A stretch of 64,000 nucleotides of DNA from Curtobacterium flaccumfaciens pv. betae (GCF_026241855.1 NZ_JAPJDC010000001.1:1550001-1614000); one strand, 5' to 3'; shown: positions 44,576 to 53,951, counted from the first letter of the stretch. Notes: generated by a model from the letters alone, not told the origin. Translations and numbers: made by a program.

Positions 44576-46747
44576 TCAGCGCTCCGCGCGTCCGGCGAAG
44601 CGGTACCGGAACCCGGGCACACCGTCCGCGGTGACGACCACGTCGTAGTACCCCCACTCGTCGAGCGGCCAGTGCATCGTCTTGTGCCCGGAGCCGCGGA
44701 CGTGTGCGGTCTCGCGGTGCTCGACGAAGTCGTTGGCCACGAGCACGAAGCGGAGCTCGGCCCTGCCGGTGTTCTCGAGCAGGAGCTGCAGGGTGCGCCG
44801 ACCGCGCGGGTCCCGGACGACCGAGACGTGCGGCACGCCGCCGGTCGCCCGACCACCGACAGCGACGGTGCCGGCGAAGCGCCGGAGGAACCGGTCGGGT
44901 CCGTAGACGCTGACGTCGTAGGCACCGGCGGTCGTCGTGGTGTCCCAGGCCCAGTCGGCGGTGGCGCCGACGGGGACGGTCTTCGGGTGGGCGGCGAACG
45001 GCATCGCGGTGTTCGGGTAGACCAGGAAGTTGACCCCCTGACGGCCGTCGTTCGCGAGCGTCACGGTGACCCGGCCGGTGCGGTGGTCGACGGTCGCGTC
45101 GGCGTGCTGCCGGTAGGGCAGGCTCCGGTGCCGGACGGTGCCGGGCTCCTGGACGGGCAGGGTCTGCGCACCGATCGCCGGTTCCTCGATGGGTGGCTTC
45201 GCCTGGTCGGCGTCGGCGGCCGCGACCAGCGCCCGGGTCTGCTCGATGCCGGGGACGACGTCTGGGCCGGGGATGCTCGGGTCCGGCGCGGTGAAGTCGA
45301 AGCAGCTCGTCAGGTCTCCGGAGACGGACCGTCGCCAGTCGGAGATGTTCGGCTCGCGGACCCCCGTGACGTGCTCGAGGAACTGGATCACGGACGTGTG
45401 GTCCGCCACCTGCGAGTTGACCCACCCGCCACGGCTCCACGGCGACACCACGGTCATCGGCACGCGGGCACCCATGCCGATGGGCAGCCCGTCGACGTAC
45501 TCGTCGGGGGTGCCGGGTTCGGCGAACGGGGGGACGACGTGGTCGAAGTACCCGTCGTTCTCGTCGTAGTTGACGAGCAGGACGGTCGAGGCCCAGGTGT
45601 CCGGGTTGCTGAAGAGCGCCTGCACGACGGCGTTCGTGTAGTGGGCGCCGTAGTCCGGGCTGGCCGCCGGGTGCTCGCTCCAGCCGTAGGGGGCGATGAC
45701 GTACGACACGGTGGGCAGGCTGTTGGTCGCGCAGTCCTGCCCGAACTGGCTGAGCAGGTGGGTGACGTCGAGGCCCTTGCCCGAGTTCGGCTTCCACCCG
45801 TCGTGCAGCCCGGCACGCGCGGCGAGCTCCTGCTGGGCGGGGTCGGAGGACGCGAGCGCACGGTGGTACTGCTCGAACAGCCAGAGCGGGTTGTCGCCGT
45901 AGTCGCCGACGTACGGGTCGGCTGCGCTGTCGCCGACCTCGTCGTTGGCGTAGGTCTTCCAGGTGACGCCGGCCGCCTGCAGTCGTTCGGCGTAGGTGGT
46001 CCAGGCGAACACCGGTTCGTAGTCCGCCGGGTTGTCGGTCGCCGGTCCGCCCTGCGCGCCGCGGGGGTCGATGGTGCCGGACCACTGGTACAGGCGGTTC
46101 GGCGTCGTGGGCCCGTTGAGCGAGCAGTGGTAGTCGTCGCAGACCGTGAAGGCGCCGGCGAGTGCGCGCTGGTAGGGGATGTCCTCGCTCGTGAAGTAGC
46201 CCATCGTCTGGGCGCTCTTCGCGTCGACCCACCGGTTCCAGGCACCGCCGTTCCACGCGGTGTGCCCACCGCCCCAGGAGTGGTCGAGGCCGTCGGCGTT
46301 CTGCGCGTTGAACCGGGTGGTGTCGAGCCGGAACGGCAGCATCGCGCCACCGTCGGTGCGGGCCGCCGCCGGCTGGTGGAAGACGTCGTGTCCGGTCGGC
46401 AGCTCGAGCGCCTGCTTGTCCGAGAACCCGCGGACCCCGGGCATCGTGCCGTAGTAGTGGTCGAAGGACCGGTTCTCCTGCATGAGCACGACGACGTGCT
46501 TCACGTCGGCGATCGTGCCGGTGGGGACGGCACGAGCGGTCGCGGCGCTGGCGCGGTCGGTCGCGCCCGGTCCGAAGGCGGAGCCGGCGGCGACGCCGGC
46601 CATGATCGCGGCCGCGCCGCCGATCAGGACGGTCCGTCGACTGACTCCGGGTCGGACCGCGGCGGTGTAGGCGGCGTCCGGGGTCAGCGGTGGTGCGGCG
46701 TCCAGGTTGACGTCGGGTGCGCCGTGTTCGGGCTTCCTCGTGCTCAT
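44576..46747 (-). CDS. Secreted phosphocholine-type phospholipase C (Tat substrate)
   Basis: 723 aa from the ATG at 46747. A twin-Arg signal (SRRTVLIGGAAAIMAGVAAG) lies at about residues 36-55, behind a 35-residue leader. The phosphoesterase domain has HVVVLMQENRSFDHYYGTMPGVRGFSD, where Glu-Asn binds the metal, and HYTNAVVQALFS, then LLVNYDENDGYFDHVVPP. Two C-terminal DUF756-like beta-domains (about 500-720) follow, typical of non-haemolytic PlcC enzymes. It hydrolyses phospholipids outside the cell and can serve phosphate scavenging. The divergent GntR gene may regulate it. Confidence 0.93.
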   Translation of the reverse strand: MSTRKPEHGAPDVNLDAAPPLTPDAAYTAAVRPGVSRRTVLIGGAAAIMAGVAAGSAFGPGATDRASAATARAVPTGTIADVKHVVVLMQENRSFDHYYGTMPGVRGFSDKQALELPTGHDVFHQPAAARTDGGAMLPFRLDTTRFNAQNADGLDHSWGGGHTAWNGGAWNRWVDAKSAQTMGYFTSEDIPYQRALAGAFTVCDDYHCSLNGPTTPNRLYQWSGTIDPRGAQGGPATDNPADYEPVFAWTTYAERLQAAGVTWKTYANDEVGDSAADPYVGDYGDNPLWLFEQYHRALASSDPAQQELAARAGLHDGWKPNSGKGLDVTHLLSQFGQDCATNSLPTVSYVIAPYGWSEHPAASPDYGAHYTNAVVQALFSNPDTWASTVLLVNYDENDGYFDHVVPPFAEPGTPDEYVDGLPIGMGARVPMTVVSPWSRGGWVNSQVADHTSVIQFLEHVTGVREPNISDWRRSVSGDLTSCFDFTAPDPSIPGPDVVPGIEQTRALVAAADADQAKPPIEEPAIGAQTLPVQEPGTVRHRSLPYRQHADATVDHRTGRVTVTLANDGRQGVNFLVYPNTAMPFAAHPKTVPVGATADWAWDTTTTAGAYDVSVYGPDRFLRRFAGTVAVGGRATGGVPHVSVVRDPRGRRTLQLLLENTGRAELRFVLVANDFVEHRETAHVRGSGHKTMHWPLDEWGYYDVVVTADGVPGFRYRFAGRAER

Positions 46748-46986
46748 CGGGGGTCTTCCTGATCGTGGGGAGTGCGGGCGCCCGGTGGGAGAACGCCCGT
46801 CAGCATGACAACCAGGTGCGCTGAACCGGGTCTGGCCTGGTCGTGGCAGGCGGGTGAACGCGTCCGGTGGAAACGGGACGGAGGTGTCCGGGTGCCCGAC
46901 TGTTCGGTGCCGTCCTTCCGGGATCTTCAGCACCGACGCTGCCTCGCACGTGGACAGCTCGTCGCGGGGCAGAGGAGGATCAGCGG

Positions 46987-47739
46987 GTGCGACGACTGTT
47001 CCGGGACCTCGCCGAGGACCTCGCCGACCGGGTGCTCCGCGGTGAGTTCGACGACACCGGCGTCCTGCCGGCCGAGCACGACCTGGCGGCCGACTACGCC
47101 GTCGCCCGTGGCACCGTGCGGAACGCACTCGGGCTGCTCCGCGACCGCCGGGTCCTGACGGCACGGGCCGGGTCCCGCTGGCGCGTCCGCACCACGTCGC
47201 TCGGCCACGACGCCGGCGCGCTCGAGTCCTTCGGTCAGCTGGCCAGGGCGCGTGGGCACGAGCCCGGCGGTCGGGTCGTGGCGGTCGAGGAACGGCCGGC
47301 CACCGTGCGTGAGCGGCGCCTCTTCCGCGCTGCGCACGACGAGCCCGTCCTGCACGTCGTGCGGGTGCGCTCCCTCGACGGTGTCGACGTCATGCTCGAG
47401 CGCACCGCCTACGCGCCGTGGGTCGCCGCCGTCATCCGGACGATCCCGGGCGGGCAGACGTCGGTGTCGGCGACCCTGGAGGACCGGTTCGGCATCCGGG
47501 TCGGTGCCGCCGTCACCACCGTGGACGCGCTGCTGGCGGACGACGCCGACGCCGCGCTCCTCGGGGTCCGGCCCGGAGCGGCGCTCCTGCAGGTGCGCCG
47601 GTCCAGCACCGCGGACGGCCGCCCGCTCGAGGCGGGCGACGACCGGTACGTCGCCGGCACCGTGCCGCTCCGGATCCGGACGGCGTCCGCAACGACACCG
47701 ACACCGCTGACCGGCACCCGGCACGACGACGCGGGATGA
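46987..47739 (+). CDS. GntR-family transcriptional regulator (HutC/UTRA type)
   Basis: 250 aa from the GTG at 46987 after an AGGAGG site; a longer in-frame start at 46867 lacks one. The winged helix-turn-helix is FRDLAEDLADRVLRGEFDDTGVLPAEHDLAADYAVARGTVRNALGLLRDRRVL (about 5-58). The UTRA effector domain (about 80-235) has RLFRAAHDEPVLHVVRVRSLDGVDVMLERTAYAP. It diverges from the phospholipase gene (240-bp shared region), a common arrangement for local regulation. Such regulators sense small phosphorylated or amino compounds; the ligand is unknown. Confidence 0.9.
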   Translation: MRRLFRDLAEDLADRVLRGEFDDTGVLPAEHDLAADYAVARGTVRNALGLLRDRRVLTARAGSRWRVRTTSLGHDAGALESFGQLARARGHEPGGRVVAVEERPATVRERRLFRAAHDEPVLHVVRVRSLDGVDVMLERTAYAPWVAAVIRTIPGGQTSVSATLEDRFGIRVGAAVTTVDALLADDADAALLGVRPGAALLQVRRSSTADGRPLEAGDDRYVAGTVPLRIRTASATTPTPLTGTRHDDAG

Positions 47740-47789
47740 GACGGACGGGAGGCCCGGTGTCAGCTGGCACCGTGCCTCCCGTCCGTCTC
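47738..47789. terminator. Long bidirectional hairpin, GGAGGCCCG family
   Basis: A 52-base palindrome (26 pairs with one mismatch and one G-U) centred at 47763.5 begins at the GntR stop codon and ends 35 bases before the convergent glycosyltransferase stop. The flank GAGACGGACG pairs with CGTCCGTCTC. Confidence 0.85.
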
Positions 47790-47823
47790 CACTCGACCGC
47801 ACAGCGTGGGCCGGCAGGCGGGA

Positions 47824-49158
47824 TCAGCGTCGCTGTGAGCCGTCCGCGGCGGCGGCGACGGCCGCCGCCAGCCCGGCCTCGATGACGTCCACGGGGTCGG
47901 GCAGGGTGGCGATCGACGCCGCGACCTGACGGCTGCGGGCGCGGTGGGTCGGCGAGGCGAGGACCTCGCGGACCGCCTGACGGATCGCCGCCGGCCGCGG
48001 CGTCCCGGAGCGCAGGTTCCGCCCGCACCCGGCCCACGCGACCCGGGCGGCGACCTCCGGCTTGTCCTCGGTCGACCCGGCGACCACGAGCGGCACGCCG
48101 TGCGCGAGGGCACGCTGCACCCCGCCGAACCCGCCGTTCGTGACGACGACGCTGCACCGCGGCAGGAGCTGGTCGTAGGGCAGGAAGGTCGCCACCCGGG
48201 CGTTCACGGGCAGCCCCGTGCCGAGCGCGCGTTCGACCTGGTCGACCGGGCGGCCACCGGTGGTGGCGACGACGAGGACGTCCTCGTCCACCAGCGCGCG
48301 GAGCGTCGGCGCGATGAGCCGGCCGAGGTCGACGGTGTCGATCGTGCCCTGGGTCACGAGCACCACCGGGGTGTCGGTGTCCAGGTCGTCCCACCACGCG
48401 GGCAGGTCGGCCGCGGGCGTCGGTGCCGCGCGGGTCACGACCGGACCGACGAACCGGACCGAGTCGGGGAGCTCGCGGCGCGGGTACTCGAGCTCCGCGA
48501 CGCTCAGCTGGAACAGGGTGTCGAAGCAACGGTAGGCGAAGTCGAAGGTCCCGGTCTGCGACGGCGGCGCCCCCACCTCGGCGAGCACGACGTCGACGGC
48601 CTGCTGCAGCGGCCGGGTGAGGACGGGGTGGATCGCCGCCGTGAGCAGTCGGTTGCGTGCGCGCGCCAGCGGCCCGCGACCCGGCGAGAGCGCGGTGCCG
48701 AAAGGTGCGGCGTCGACGCTGGTGAGCGTCACCGGGGTGGTCGCGATCCCGAGCACGGGCAGGCGGTCGCCCGGCGGCAGCGCGAGGTACGGGGCGAGGC
48801 CGGTGAACGTCGCCTCGCCGAGCACCGCGTCGAACCGACTCGCTGCCAGCAGGGCCGCCAGCGCGCGGTACTGGGACAGGATCGGCCGCACGAACATCGC
48901 GATGATGCCCTCGCGGACGACCGCCACCCCGCGCGCCGCCGTGGCGTCGGCGAGCCGGTCCTGCAGCTCGGCGTCGTCGAAGTCGGCGTCGGCCGGCAGG
49001 GCCACGAAGCGGAGCCCGGCGCCGACGACGAGGTCGCGGTACTTGGACCCCGTCAGCACGGTGATCTCGTGGCCGCGCTCGGCGAGGTCGCGCCCCACGT
49101 CGACGAGGGGCGCGAGGTGGCCGTAGACGGGCGGGGCGCAGAGCAGGTACGAGGACAC
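47824..49158 (-). CDS. MGT-type (GT1) glycosyltransferase
   Basis: 444 aa from the GTG at 49158. The start VSSYLLCAPPVYGHLAPLVDVGRDLAERGHEITVLTG is typical of macrolide/flavonoid-type GT1 enzymes. The C-domain has VLVTQGTIDT, VVVTNGGFGGVQRALAHGVPLVVAGSTEDKPEVAARVAWAGCG, equivalent to the nucleotide-sugar box, although the usual His-x-Gly (HGGxG) reads NGGFG here. The acceptor is unknown; such enzymes modify small hydrophobic molecules or confer antibiotic tolerance. Confidence 0.9.
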   Translation of the reverse strand: MSSYLLCAPPVYGHLAPLVDVGRDLAERGHEITVLTGSKYRDLVVGAGLRFVALPADADFDDAELQDRLADATAARGVAVVREGIIAMFVRPILSQYRALAALLAASRFDAVLGEATFTGLAPYLALPPGDRLPVLGIATTPVTLTSVDAAPFGTALSPGRGPLARARNRLLTAAIHPVLTRPLQQAVDVVLAEVGAPPSQTGTFDFAYRCFDTLFQLSVAELEYPRRELPDSVRFVGPVVTRAAPTPAADLPAWWDDLDTDTPVVLVTQGTIDTVDLGRLIAPTLRALVDEDVLVVATTGGRPVDQVERALGTGLPVNARVATFLPYDQLLPRCSVVVTNGGFGGVQRALAHGVPLVVAGSTEDKPEVAARVAWAGCGRNLRSGTPRPAAIRQAVREVLASPTHRARSRQVAASIATLPDPVDVIEAGLAAAVAAAADGSQRR

Positions 49159-49287
49159 GGAGGCCGCTTCCGTCGGGGATGGCCGGACGTTCGGAGCGTA
49201 GGCGCGGCGAGCAGGCGCGTGGCGCGGCACGGACTGGGAGTGGGTGAGAGTCCTCGAGCATCGGCACGTCGGCGCTAGGGTCGCAGC

Positions 49288-49460
49288 ATGACCACACCCG
49301 CGGGGGCGAGTTCGGGCAACGGCTACTGGCGCGGCCAGATCGGGGCGACGGCCCTGTTCGGCGTCGGCCCGGTGTCGTCGCGGCGATCGTCTCGGTGCTC
49401 GGCACCCTCGTGACGGTCGGCATGCTCGTGTGGCGCGTGGTCGAGGCGAACGGCAGCTAG
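49288..49460 (+). pseudogene. Small two-part membrane protein, frameshifted
   Basis: ATG 49288 encodes MTTPAGASSGNGYWRGQIGATALFGVGP in one frame. A clean transmembrane helix, VVAAIVSVLGTLVTVGMLVWRVVEANGS, ends at TAG 49458-49460 in another. Joined, they make one plausible protein of about 58 aa; the break lies near 49372-49378. In the ATG frame alone the product is a 42-residue chain with no helix. A base-calling error is as likely as a true mutation. Confidence 0.6.
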
Positions 49461-49502
49461 CTGCCCGCGGTCGCGCGTGCGGCCCGCGACGTGCGCGGTG
49501 AC

Positions 49503-49544
49503 GGACTGGAGGCCCGGTGCCAGCTGGCACCGGGCCTCCAGTCC
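49503..49544. terminator. Perfect 42-nt palindrome, GGAGGCCCG family
   Basis: Twenty-one exact base pairs: GGACTGGAGGCCCGGTGCCAG and its complement, with no loop bases. It is the most regular member of the family in the window. It follows the small frameshifted gene and precedes the EEP-fold protein gene. Confidence 0.85.
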
Positions 49545-49671
49545 CGTGTCGGCCGGCGCACGGCGTGGGCAGGCGCCCCACGTTGCTGCCACTGCTGTGG
49601 CCCAGCAGGATCCTCAGCGGGCGGTCTCTGTTCACCGGCAGCCGCGGGTGGCCGTGCGCGAGGATCCAGGG

Positions 49672-50658
49672 GTGTCTCGTCGTGCGGCTGCTGTCTCGAC
49701 CACCGTGGTGGTTGCGACCCTGCTGGTCGGTGCCACCTTCGTCGCCGCTCCGTGGCTCGGCGTGGGGCGGGCTCCGGTGCTCGCCGCCGTGCTGCCGGCC
49801 CGGTCCCTCGTGACCGCAGGACTGGTCGCTGCCGGTCTCGCCCTGGTGCTCGTCGCCATCGTCCTGCGACGCACGCGAGCCGTGCGGCTGGTCGCTGCGT
49901 CGCTCGGGGCGGTCCTGCTCGTCGTCGCCGTGGCGAACACAGCGGTGCTCGGCGTGCGGGGATGGGACGTGCGGCCGGTCGACGGTGCCCGGGGTGCACT
50001 CCGGGTGTTCGAGTGGAACACCAACGGAGGACTCGTCGGCGCGCAGGGCATCGCCCGCGCGGCACTGACCGCACGGGCGGACGTCGTCGTGCTCCCCGAC
50101 GCGGGCGACCGACGGGTCGCCACCGCGGTGGCTCGGTGGATGGGGCAGCACGGTCGGCCGGTGCGGCTGTTCATGGGTGGTGCCGGCACGCAGGTGGCGG
50201 TGCTCGTCGGGGCCGATCGCGCGTTCGGCGCCTCGATGTCGCCCGGCGTCGATCCGGTGAAGACGATGACGGTGTCCGGGCCGTCGATCCCGACGATCGT
50301 CGCTGTGCACGCGCCGCAACCGATCGGGCGGGGACTGGCGGGCTGGCGGACCGATCTGCGGTGGATCGGCGAGCAGTGCGGCCGCGGCGCTGACGTGGTC
50401 GTGTCGGGGGACTTCAACGGATCGGTCGACAGCTTCGACGGTGGGGGTCTCGGTTCGTGCCGGGACGCCGCGTCGACCGTGCACGGCGCGGGGCTCGGTA
50501 CGTGGCCGACGTGGCTCGATCCGCGGCTGGCGATGCCGATCGACCACACCCTGGTCGGTCCGGCGGCCGGAGTCGTCCGGTCGTGGAGCGTGCTGACGAG
50601 CCAGGACGAGTCCGGTGCTCGGCACCGCCCGACCCTGACGGTCGTCGGCGGCAGCTGA
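49672..50658 (+). CDS. Membrane-anchored endonuclease/exonuclease/phosphatase (EEP) family protein
   Basis: 328 aa from the GTG at 49672 (GAGGATCCAGGG upstream). Three N-terminal helices (about 5-25, 40-60, 67-85) anchor an extracytoplasmic EEP fold: LRVFEWNTNGG, ADVVVLPDAGD, VVVSGDFNGSVDSFD and PIDHTLVG. The Glu normally following the first strand (x-x-E) is Asp in LPDAG. Comparable actinobacterial proteins have unknown substrates. A hydrolase on nucleic acid or phospholipid head groups is possible. Confidence 0.82.
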   Translation: MSRRAAAVSTTVVVATLLVGATFVAAPWLGVGRAPVLAAVLPARSLVTAGLVAAGLALVLVAIVLRRTRAVRLVAASLGAVLLVVAVANTAVLGVRGWDVRPVDGARGALRVFEWNTNGGLVGAQGIARAALTARADVVVLPDAGDRRVATAVARWMGQHGRPVRLFMGGAGTQVAVLVGADRAFGASMSPGVDPVKTMTVSGPSIPTIVAVHAPQPIGRGLAGWRTDLRWIGEQCGRGADVVVSGDFNGSVDSFDGGGLGSCRDAASTVHGAGLGTWPTWLDPRLAMPIDHTLVGPAAGVVRSWSVLTSQDESGARHRPTLTVVGGS

Positions 50659-50668
50659 CCCGGACGGC

Positions 50669-50778
50669 GGCCCCTGTTCCGGTGGGCGAGTGGCCCTGTT
50701 CCGGTGGGCGTGCGGCCCTGTTCCGGTGGGCGTGCGGCCCTGTTCGGTGGGCGTGCGGCCCTGTTTCGGTGGGCGTGC
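50669..50778 (+). repeat. Five-copy 21-23 bp tandem repeat upstream of the symporter gene
   Basis: Units start at 50669, 50692, 50714, 50736 and 50757 with consensus GGCCCTGTTCCGGTGGGCG. They differ mainly in the T/C run (TTCC, TTC, TTTC) and end TGC or AGT. The array ends 62 bp before the symporter ATG. There are no unique spacers, so it is not CRISPR. Confidence 0.9.
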
Positions 50779-50840
50779 GGCGCGGCAGGTGGGAACAGAC
50801 TCGCAACGTCGTCGAAACACGCCCGCGGTGAGGTGGATGC

Positions 50841-52190
50841 ATGGACATCACCACCACGGATCGTGCCCCCGCCCGCTGGTACCACTCGCTGTTCGTGCAG
50901 ATCGCGATCGGGGTGGCCCTCGGCATCGCCGTCGGGGTCTGCTTCCCCGCGGCGGCACCGGTGCTGAACGTCGTCGGGCAGGGGTTCATCCGGCTGATCG
51001 AGATGGTGATCGCGCCGCTCGCGTTCATCGTCGTGGTGACGGGCATCGTGCACGTCGGCGACCTGCGCTCCGTGGGACGGATCGCCGGCAAGGCGATGGT
51101 CTACTTCCTGCTCGCGTCGTCGTGCGCGCTCGTGTTCGGCCTGCTGGTCGGCAACCTCGTGCGCCCCGGGGCCGGCCTGCGGATCGACCCGTCGTCGCTC
51201 GACGCCTCCGCCGTGGCGGCGAAGACCGCCGGCGGCACAGCTCCGGACGCGGGGACCTTCATCCTCGACCTCATCCCGTCGAGCGTCGTGAACGCGTTCG
51301 CGACGAACGACATCCTGCAGGTGCTCGTCTTCGCGGTGTTCGTCGGCGCGGCGATCGCCGCGATCGGCAGTGACCGTGCGCGGCCGCTCGTGCGGGGCCT
51401 CGACCTGTGCCTCGAGGTCGTCTACCGCATCCTGGGCTGGGTGATGCGTCTGTCGCCGCTCGGTGCGTTCGGGGCGATGGCGTACGTGGTCGGGCAGTAC
51501 GGCATCGACACCCTGGGGTCGTACGGGCTGCTGATCGCTGCCTGCTACGGCGCAGCGGCGGTGTTCATCGTGGCGCTGCTCGTGGGCGGGCGGCTGCTGT
51601 CCGGGGTGCCGATCTGGCGGTTCGTGTGGCACACCCGCGCCGAGTTCGGGCTGGCTCTGGGTACCGCGTCGACCGAGGCCGTGCTGCCGCGGATGATCAC
51701 CCGGCTCACCGAGGTCGGCGTCTCACGGAGCGTCGCCGGACTCGTCGTGCCGACGGGCTACTCGTTCAACCTCGACGGGGCGGCGATCTACCTGTCGATC
51801 TCGCTGCTGTTCCTGACCCAGGCGTTCGGGGTGCCGCTGACGCTCGAGCAGCAGGTCGCCGCACTCGGGGTGCTGCTGCTGACGTCGAAGGGCATGGCCG
51901 GGGTGCCGGGCTCGTCGTTCCTGGCGCTGTCCGCGACGGCGACGAGCCTCGGGCTGTTCCCGGTCGCAGGCGTCGCGCTGCTGCTCGGTGCCGACCGGAT
52001 CATGGACGCGATGCGGGTGAGCGTCAACCTGCTCGGCAACTGCGTCGCGACGCTCGTGGTGGCGCGGTGGCAGGGCGAGCTCGACCGTGAGCGGGTGGAC
52101 GCGGTGCTGCGGCCCGGGCGAGGGGTGCGGCCGTCGTCGGAGCCGTCGCCCGCAGCGGGCGGAGCGGTGGTGTCGGCGCCGGTTCGCTGA
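50841..52190 (+). CDS. Dicarboxylate/amino acid:cation symporter (DAACS family)
   Basis: 449 aa, ATG at 50841. Eight or more helices and two re-entrant loops are evident. Family blocks are GTASTEAVLPRMITRLTEVGVSRSVAGLVVPTGYSFNLDGAAIYLSISLLFLTQAFG and TSKGMAGVPGSSFLALSAT, which hold the Ser-rich hairpin and the NLDG substrate/cation site of DctA/GltP-type carriers. It likely imports C4-dicarboxylates or acidic amino acids. A conspicuous tandem repeat lies upstream. Confidence 0.93.
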   Translation: MDITTTDRAPARWYHSLFVQIAIGVALGIAVGVCFPAAAPVLNVVGQGFIRLIEMVIAPLAFIVVVTGIVHVGDLRSVGRIAGKAMVYFLLASSCALVFGLLVGNLVRPGAGLRIDPSSLDASAVAAKTAGGTAPDAGTFILDLIPSSVVNAFATNDILQVLVFAVFVGAAIAAIGSDRARPLVRGLDLCLEVVYRILGWVMRLSPLGAFGAMAYVVGQYGIDTLGSYGLLIAACYGAAAVFIVALLVGGRLLSGVPIWRFVWHTRAEFGLALGTASTEAVLPRMITRLTEVGVSRSVAGLVVPTGYSFNLDGAAIYLSISLLFLTQAFGVPLTLEQQVAALGVLLLTSKGMAGVPGSSFLALSATATSLGLFPVAGVALLLGADRIMDAMRVSVNLLGNCVATLVVARWQGELDRERVDAVLRPGRGVRPSSEPSPAAGGAVVSAPVR

Positions 52191-52216
52191 GGGGTCGGGG
52201 CGCGCTCGCGGCGCGG

Positions 52217-52738
52217 TCAGCGTTCGAGGACGGCGCGCTGCTGGTCGTACTGCTGGCGGGTCCGGTGTCCGCCCATCTTGCGGACGACGGCGCCCGAGGG
52301 ATCACGCGTGATCCGCCACCAGATCGCGGTGCAGAGCGCGTCGACCGGCAGGGCCGTGCCGACTCCGACCAGGAGCTGCCGACCGAGGTCCGTCCGCCAC
52401 GGCAGCCCCGAGACCTCGAGCGCGGTCACGACGAGCAGGCACACCACGATGGTGATCGGGCTGAGCCAGAGCTTCCGCACGGTGCGTTGACGTGCCACGT
52501 CGATCTCCGCCAGCTGCGCCAACGGCAGCGTCGATCCGACGTGCTCGCGCGGCTCGCCACCGACGATGACGGCGGCAGGGCCGGGGGTGGTCGCTGTGTC
52601 GTCCGCGTCCGTGGCGGGTCGCCACACCACGTCGTCCAGGTGCACCAGGTCGTCGTCGATGCGGAACCAGCCGCCTTCGAAGCCGTCGGCAGCGGCGTCG
52701 GGATCGGCGCGGGGCGTGGTCGTGGTCACGTCGGTCAT
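52217..52738 (-). CDS. Two-helix membrane protein, unknown
   Basis: 173 aa from the ATG at 52738. A soluble acidic N-terminus (WFRIDDDLVHLDDVVWRPATDADDTATT) precedes a helix pair WLSPITIVVCLLVVTALEVSG and QLLVGVGTALPVDALCTAIWW. The basic C-terminus ends in HRTRQQYDQQRAVLER. No family recognised. Convergent with the symporter gene. Confidence 0.7.
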   Translation of the reverse strand: MTDVTTTTPRADPDAAADGFEGGWFRIDDDLVHLDDVVWRPATDADDTATTPGPAAVIVGGEPREHVGSTLPLAQLAEIDVARQRTVRKLWLSPITIVVCLLVVTALEVSGLPWRTDLGRQLLVGVGTALPVDALCTAIWWRITRDPSGAVVRKMGGHRTRQQYDQQRAVLER

Positions 52739-52861
52739 CCTGGCAGCAACAGGGGCCGCTGGGGCACCACCGCTTCGGGGGTGGGGCGGCGGCGTCGCCC
52801 GCGGGCCCGGGGCGCGTTCTGCTGGCAGGATGGTCCCGACACCACGGGGGCGGGGGCCGGC

Positions 52862-53704
52862 ATGGGCACGGAACAGCAGGACTGGCGTGACCAGGGGACG
52901 GGCCCGACGACGGGGCGAGGGAATGCGATCGCCATCGCGCTCGTGCTGCCGGTGCTGCTCGTCGTGAGCTGGGCGGTCCAGATCGGGGCGTACCTGGCGC
53001 GCGACTTCGGGTCGATGGACGACCGGCTCGGAGCAGGGGGCGTGCTGACGCGGCTGGTCATCGGCGCCGTGCTCGCCGTGGGGATCCCCGTGGTGGTGCT
53101 CGTCGTGCAGGTCCGGGCTCGTCGGCGTGAACCGCGCCACTCACTGGTCGCCGTCGTCGCGGCGATCGTCGTGCTGGTCATCGCCGTGCCGTGGAACGGC
53201 CTGGTCCTGACGTCACAGGTGCGGAGCATGGCCGCCGACGCCCGGCAGTGGGCGCAGCCGGCGACCGCCGCCGAGCGGCACTTCGCCGACGGTGACGCCC
53301 GGGCCACGCTCGAGCGGATCGGGGACCGCACGGTGCGGATCCTCGGCGGCGACCGGAAGTCCGCCTACCGCGATGGCGAGCGAGCCGGTGGTGCGTACAG
53401 CGAGGAGTGCCAGCTGTCGAACGCCCACCAGGGCGTGCGGTGGATGTACTGGTACGACCCGGGGGAGTACACCGACGAGCAGGGCAACGAGCTCCTGCCC
53501 GAGGACCACACCGTGATCGAGGGTGCGAACCGCGACGTGGACGGAGTCCGGGAGTACTGGGCGTCCGAGGGGATCGACGCGCGGTCGGAAGAGGACATGG
53601 TCCCCGACCAGATCGCGCCGACCGCCGACTGGCTCGAGAGCGGCTCGTCGTACACGCGGCCCGGTCCGGACGTCGACTTCCGCACGATCTGCCTGGTGCG
53701 CTGA
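52862..53704 (+). CDS. Membrane protein with extracytoplasmic domain, unknown
   Basis: 280 aa from the ATG at 52862. Three helices (about 20-40, 57-78, 90-110) are followed by an extracytoplasmic domain with ATAAERHFADGDARATLERIGDRTVRILGGDRKSAYR and a Trp/Tyr-rich HQGVRWMYWYDPGEYTDEQG patch. Two Cys (ECQLSN, TICLVR) could pair. No match to a known family. Confidence 0.7.
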   Translation: MGTEQQDWRDQGTGPTTGRGNAIAIALVLPVLLVVSWAVQIGAYLARDFGSMDDRLGAGGVLTRLVIGAVLAVGIPVVVLVVQVRARRREPRHSLVAVVAAIVVLVIAVPWNGLVLTSQVRSMAADARQWAQPATAAERHFADGDARATLERIGDRTVRILGGDRKSAYRDGERAGGAYSEECQLSNAHQGVRWMYWYDPGEYTDEQGNELLPEDHTVIEGANRDVDGVREYWASEGIDARSEEDMVPDQIAPTADWLESGSSYTRPGPDVDFRTICLVR

Positions 53705-53940
53705 AGGTACGCGCCGTGGTGGGGTCGCCTGGCAGGTGGGCCGTTGGGTCCTTTGACCTCCGCCCGTCTGGGCATGCTCGACGCATGGCCCGCCAGATAC
53801 TCGACGGTGGTGAGGACGGCGACCGGGGGCCCTGCGGCGGTCTCGGTCCGCGCCGGTGGCGGTCCTGATCGCGATCTGACTCCGCGCTTCGGGTCCGTTC
53901 AGCAACCTTGCTGGGCAAGCGACGGGGCGTAACCTACCAA

Positions 53941-53951
53941 TTGTTGGACAT
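53941..53951. promoter_or_regulatory. Candidate FadR/GntR operator
   Basis: TTGTTGGACAT, 12 bases before the ATG at 53963, fits the FadR-subfamily pattern TNGTNNNACNA except for its last base. It sits next to a CCAATTGTTGG near-palindrome and could mediate autoregulation. Confidence 0.4.

Noticed and set aside
50669..50778. Possible CRISPR array
   Set aside because: Units are directly adjacent with no unique spacers, and no cas genes are nearby.
53705..53940. Gene in the gap before the FadR-type regulator
   Set aside because: No frame with a ribosome site or protein-like composition; apart from the operator region at its end nothing was seen.
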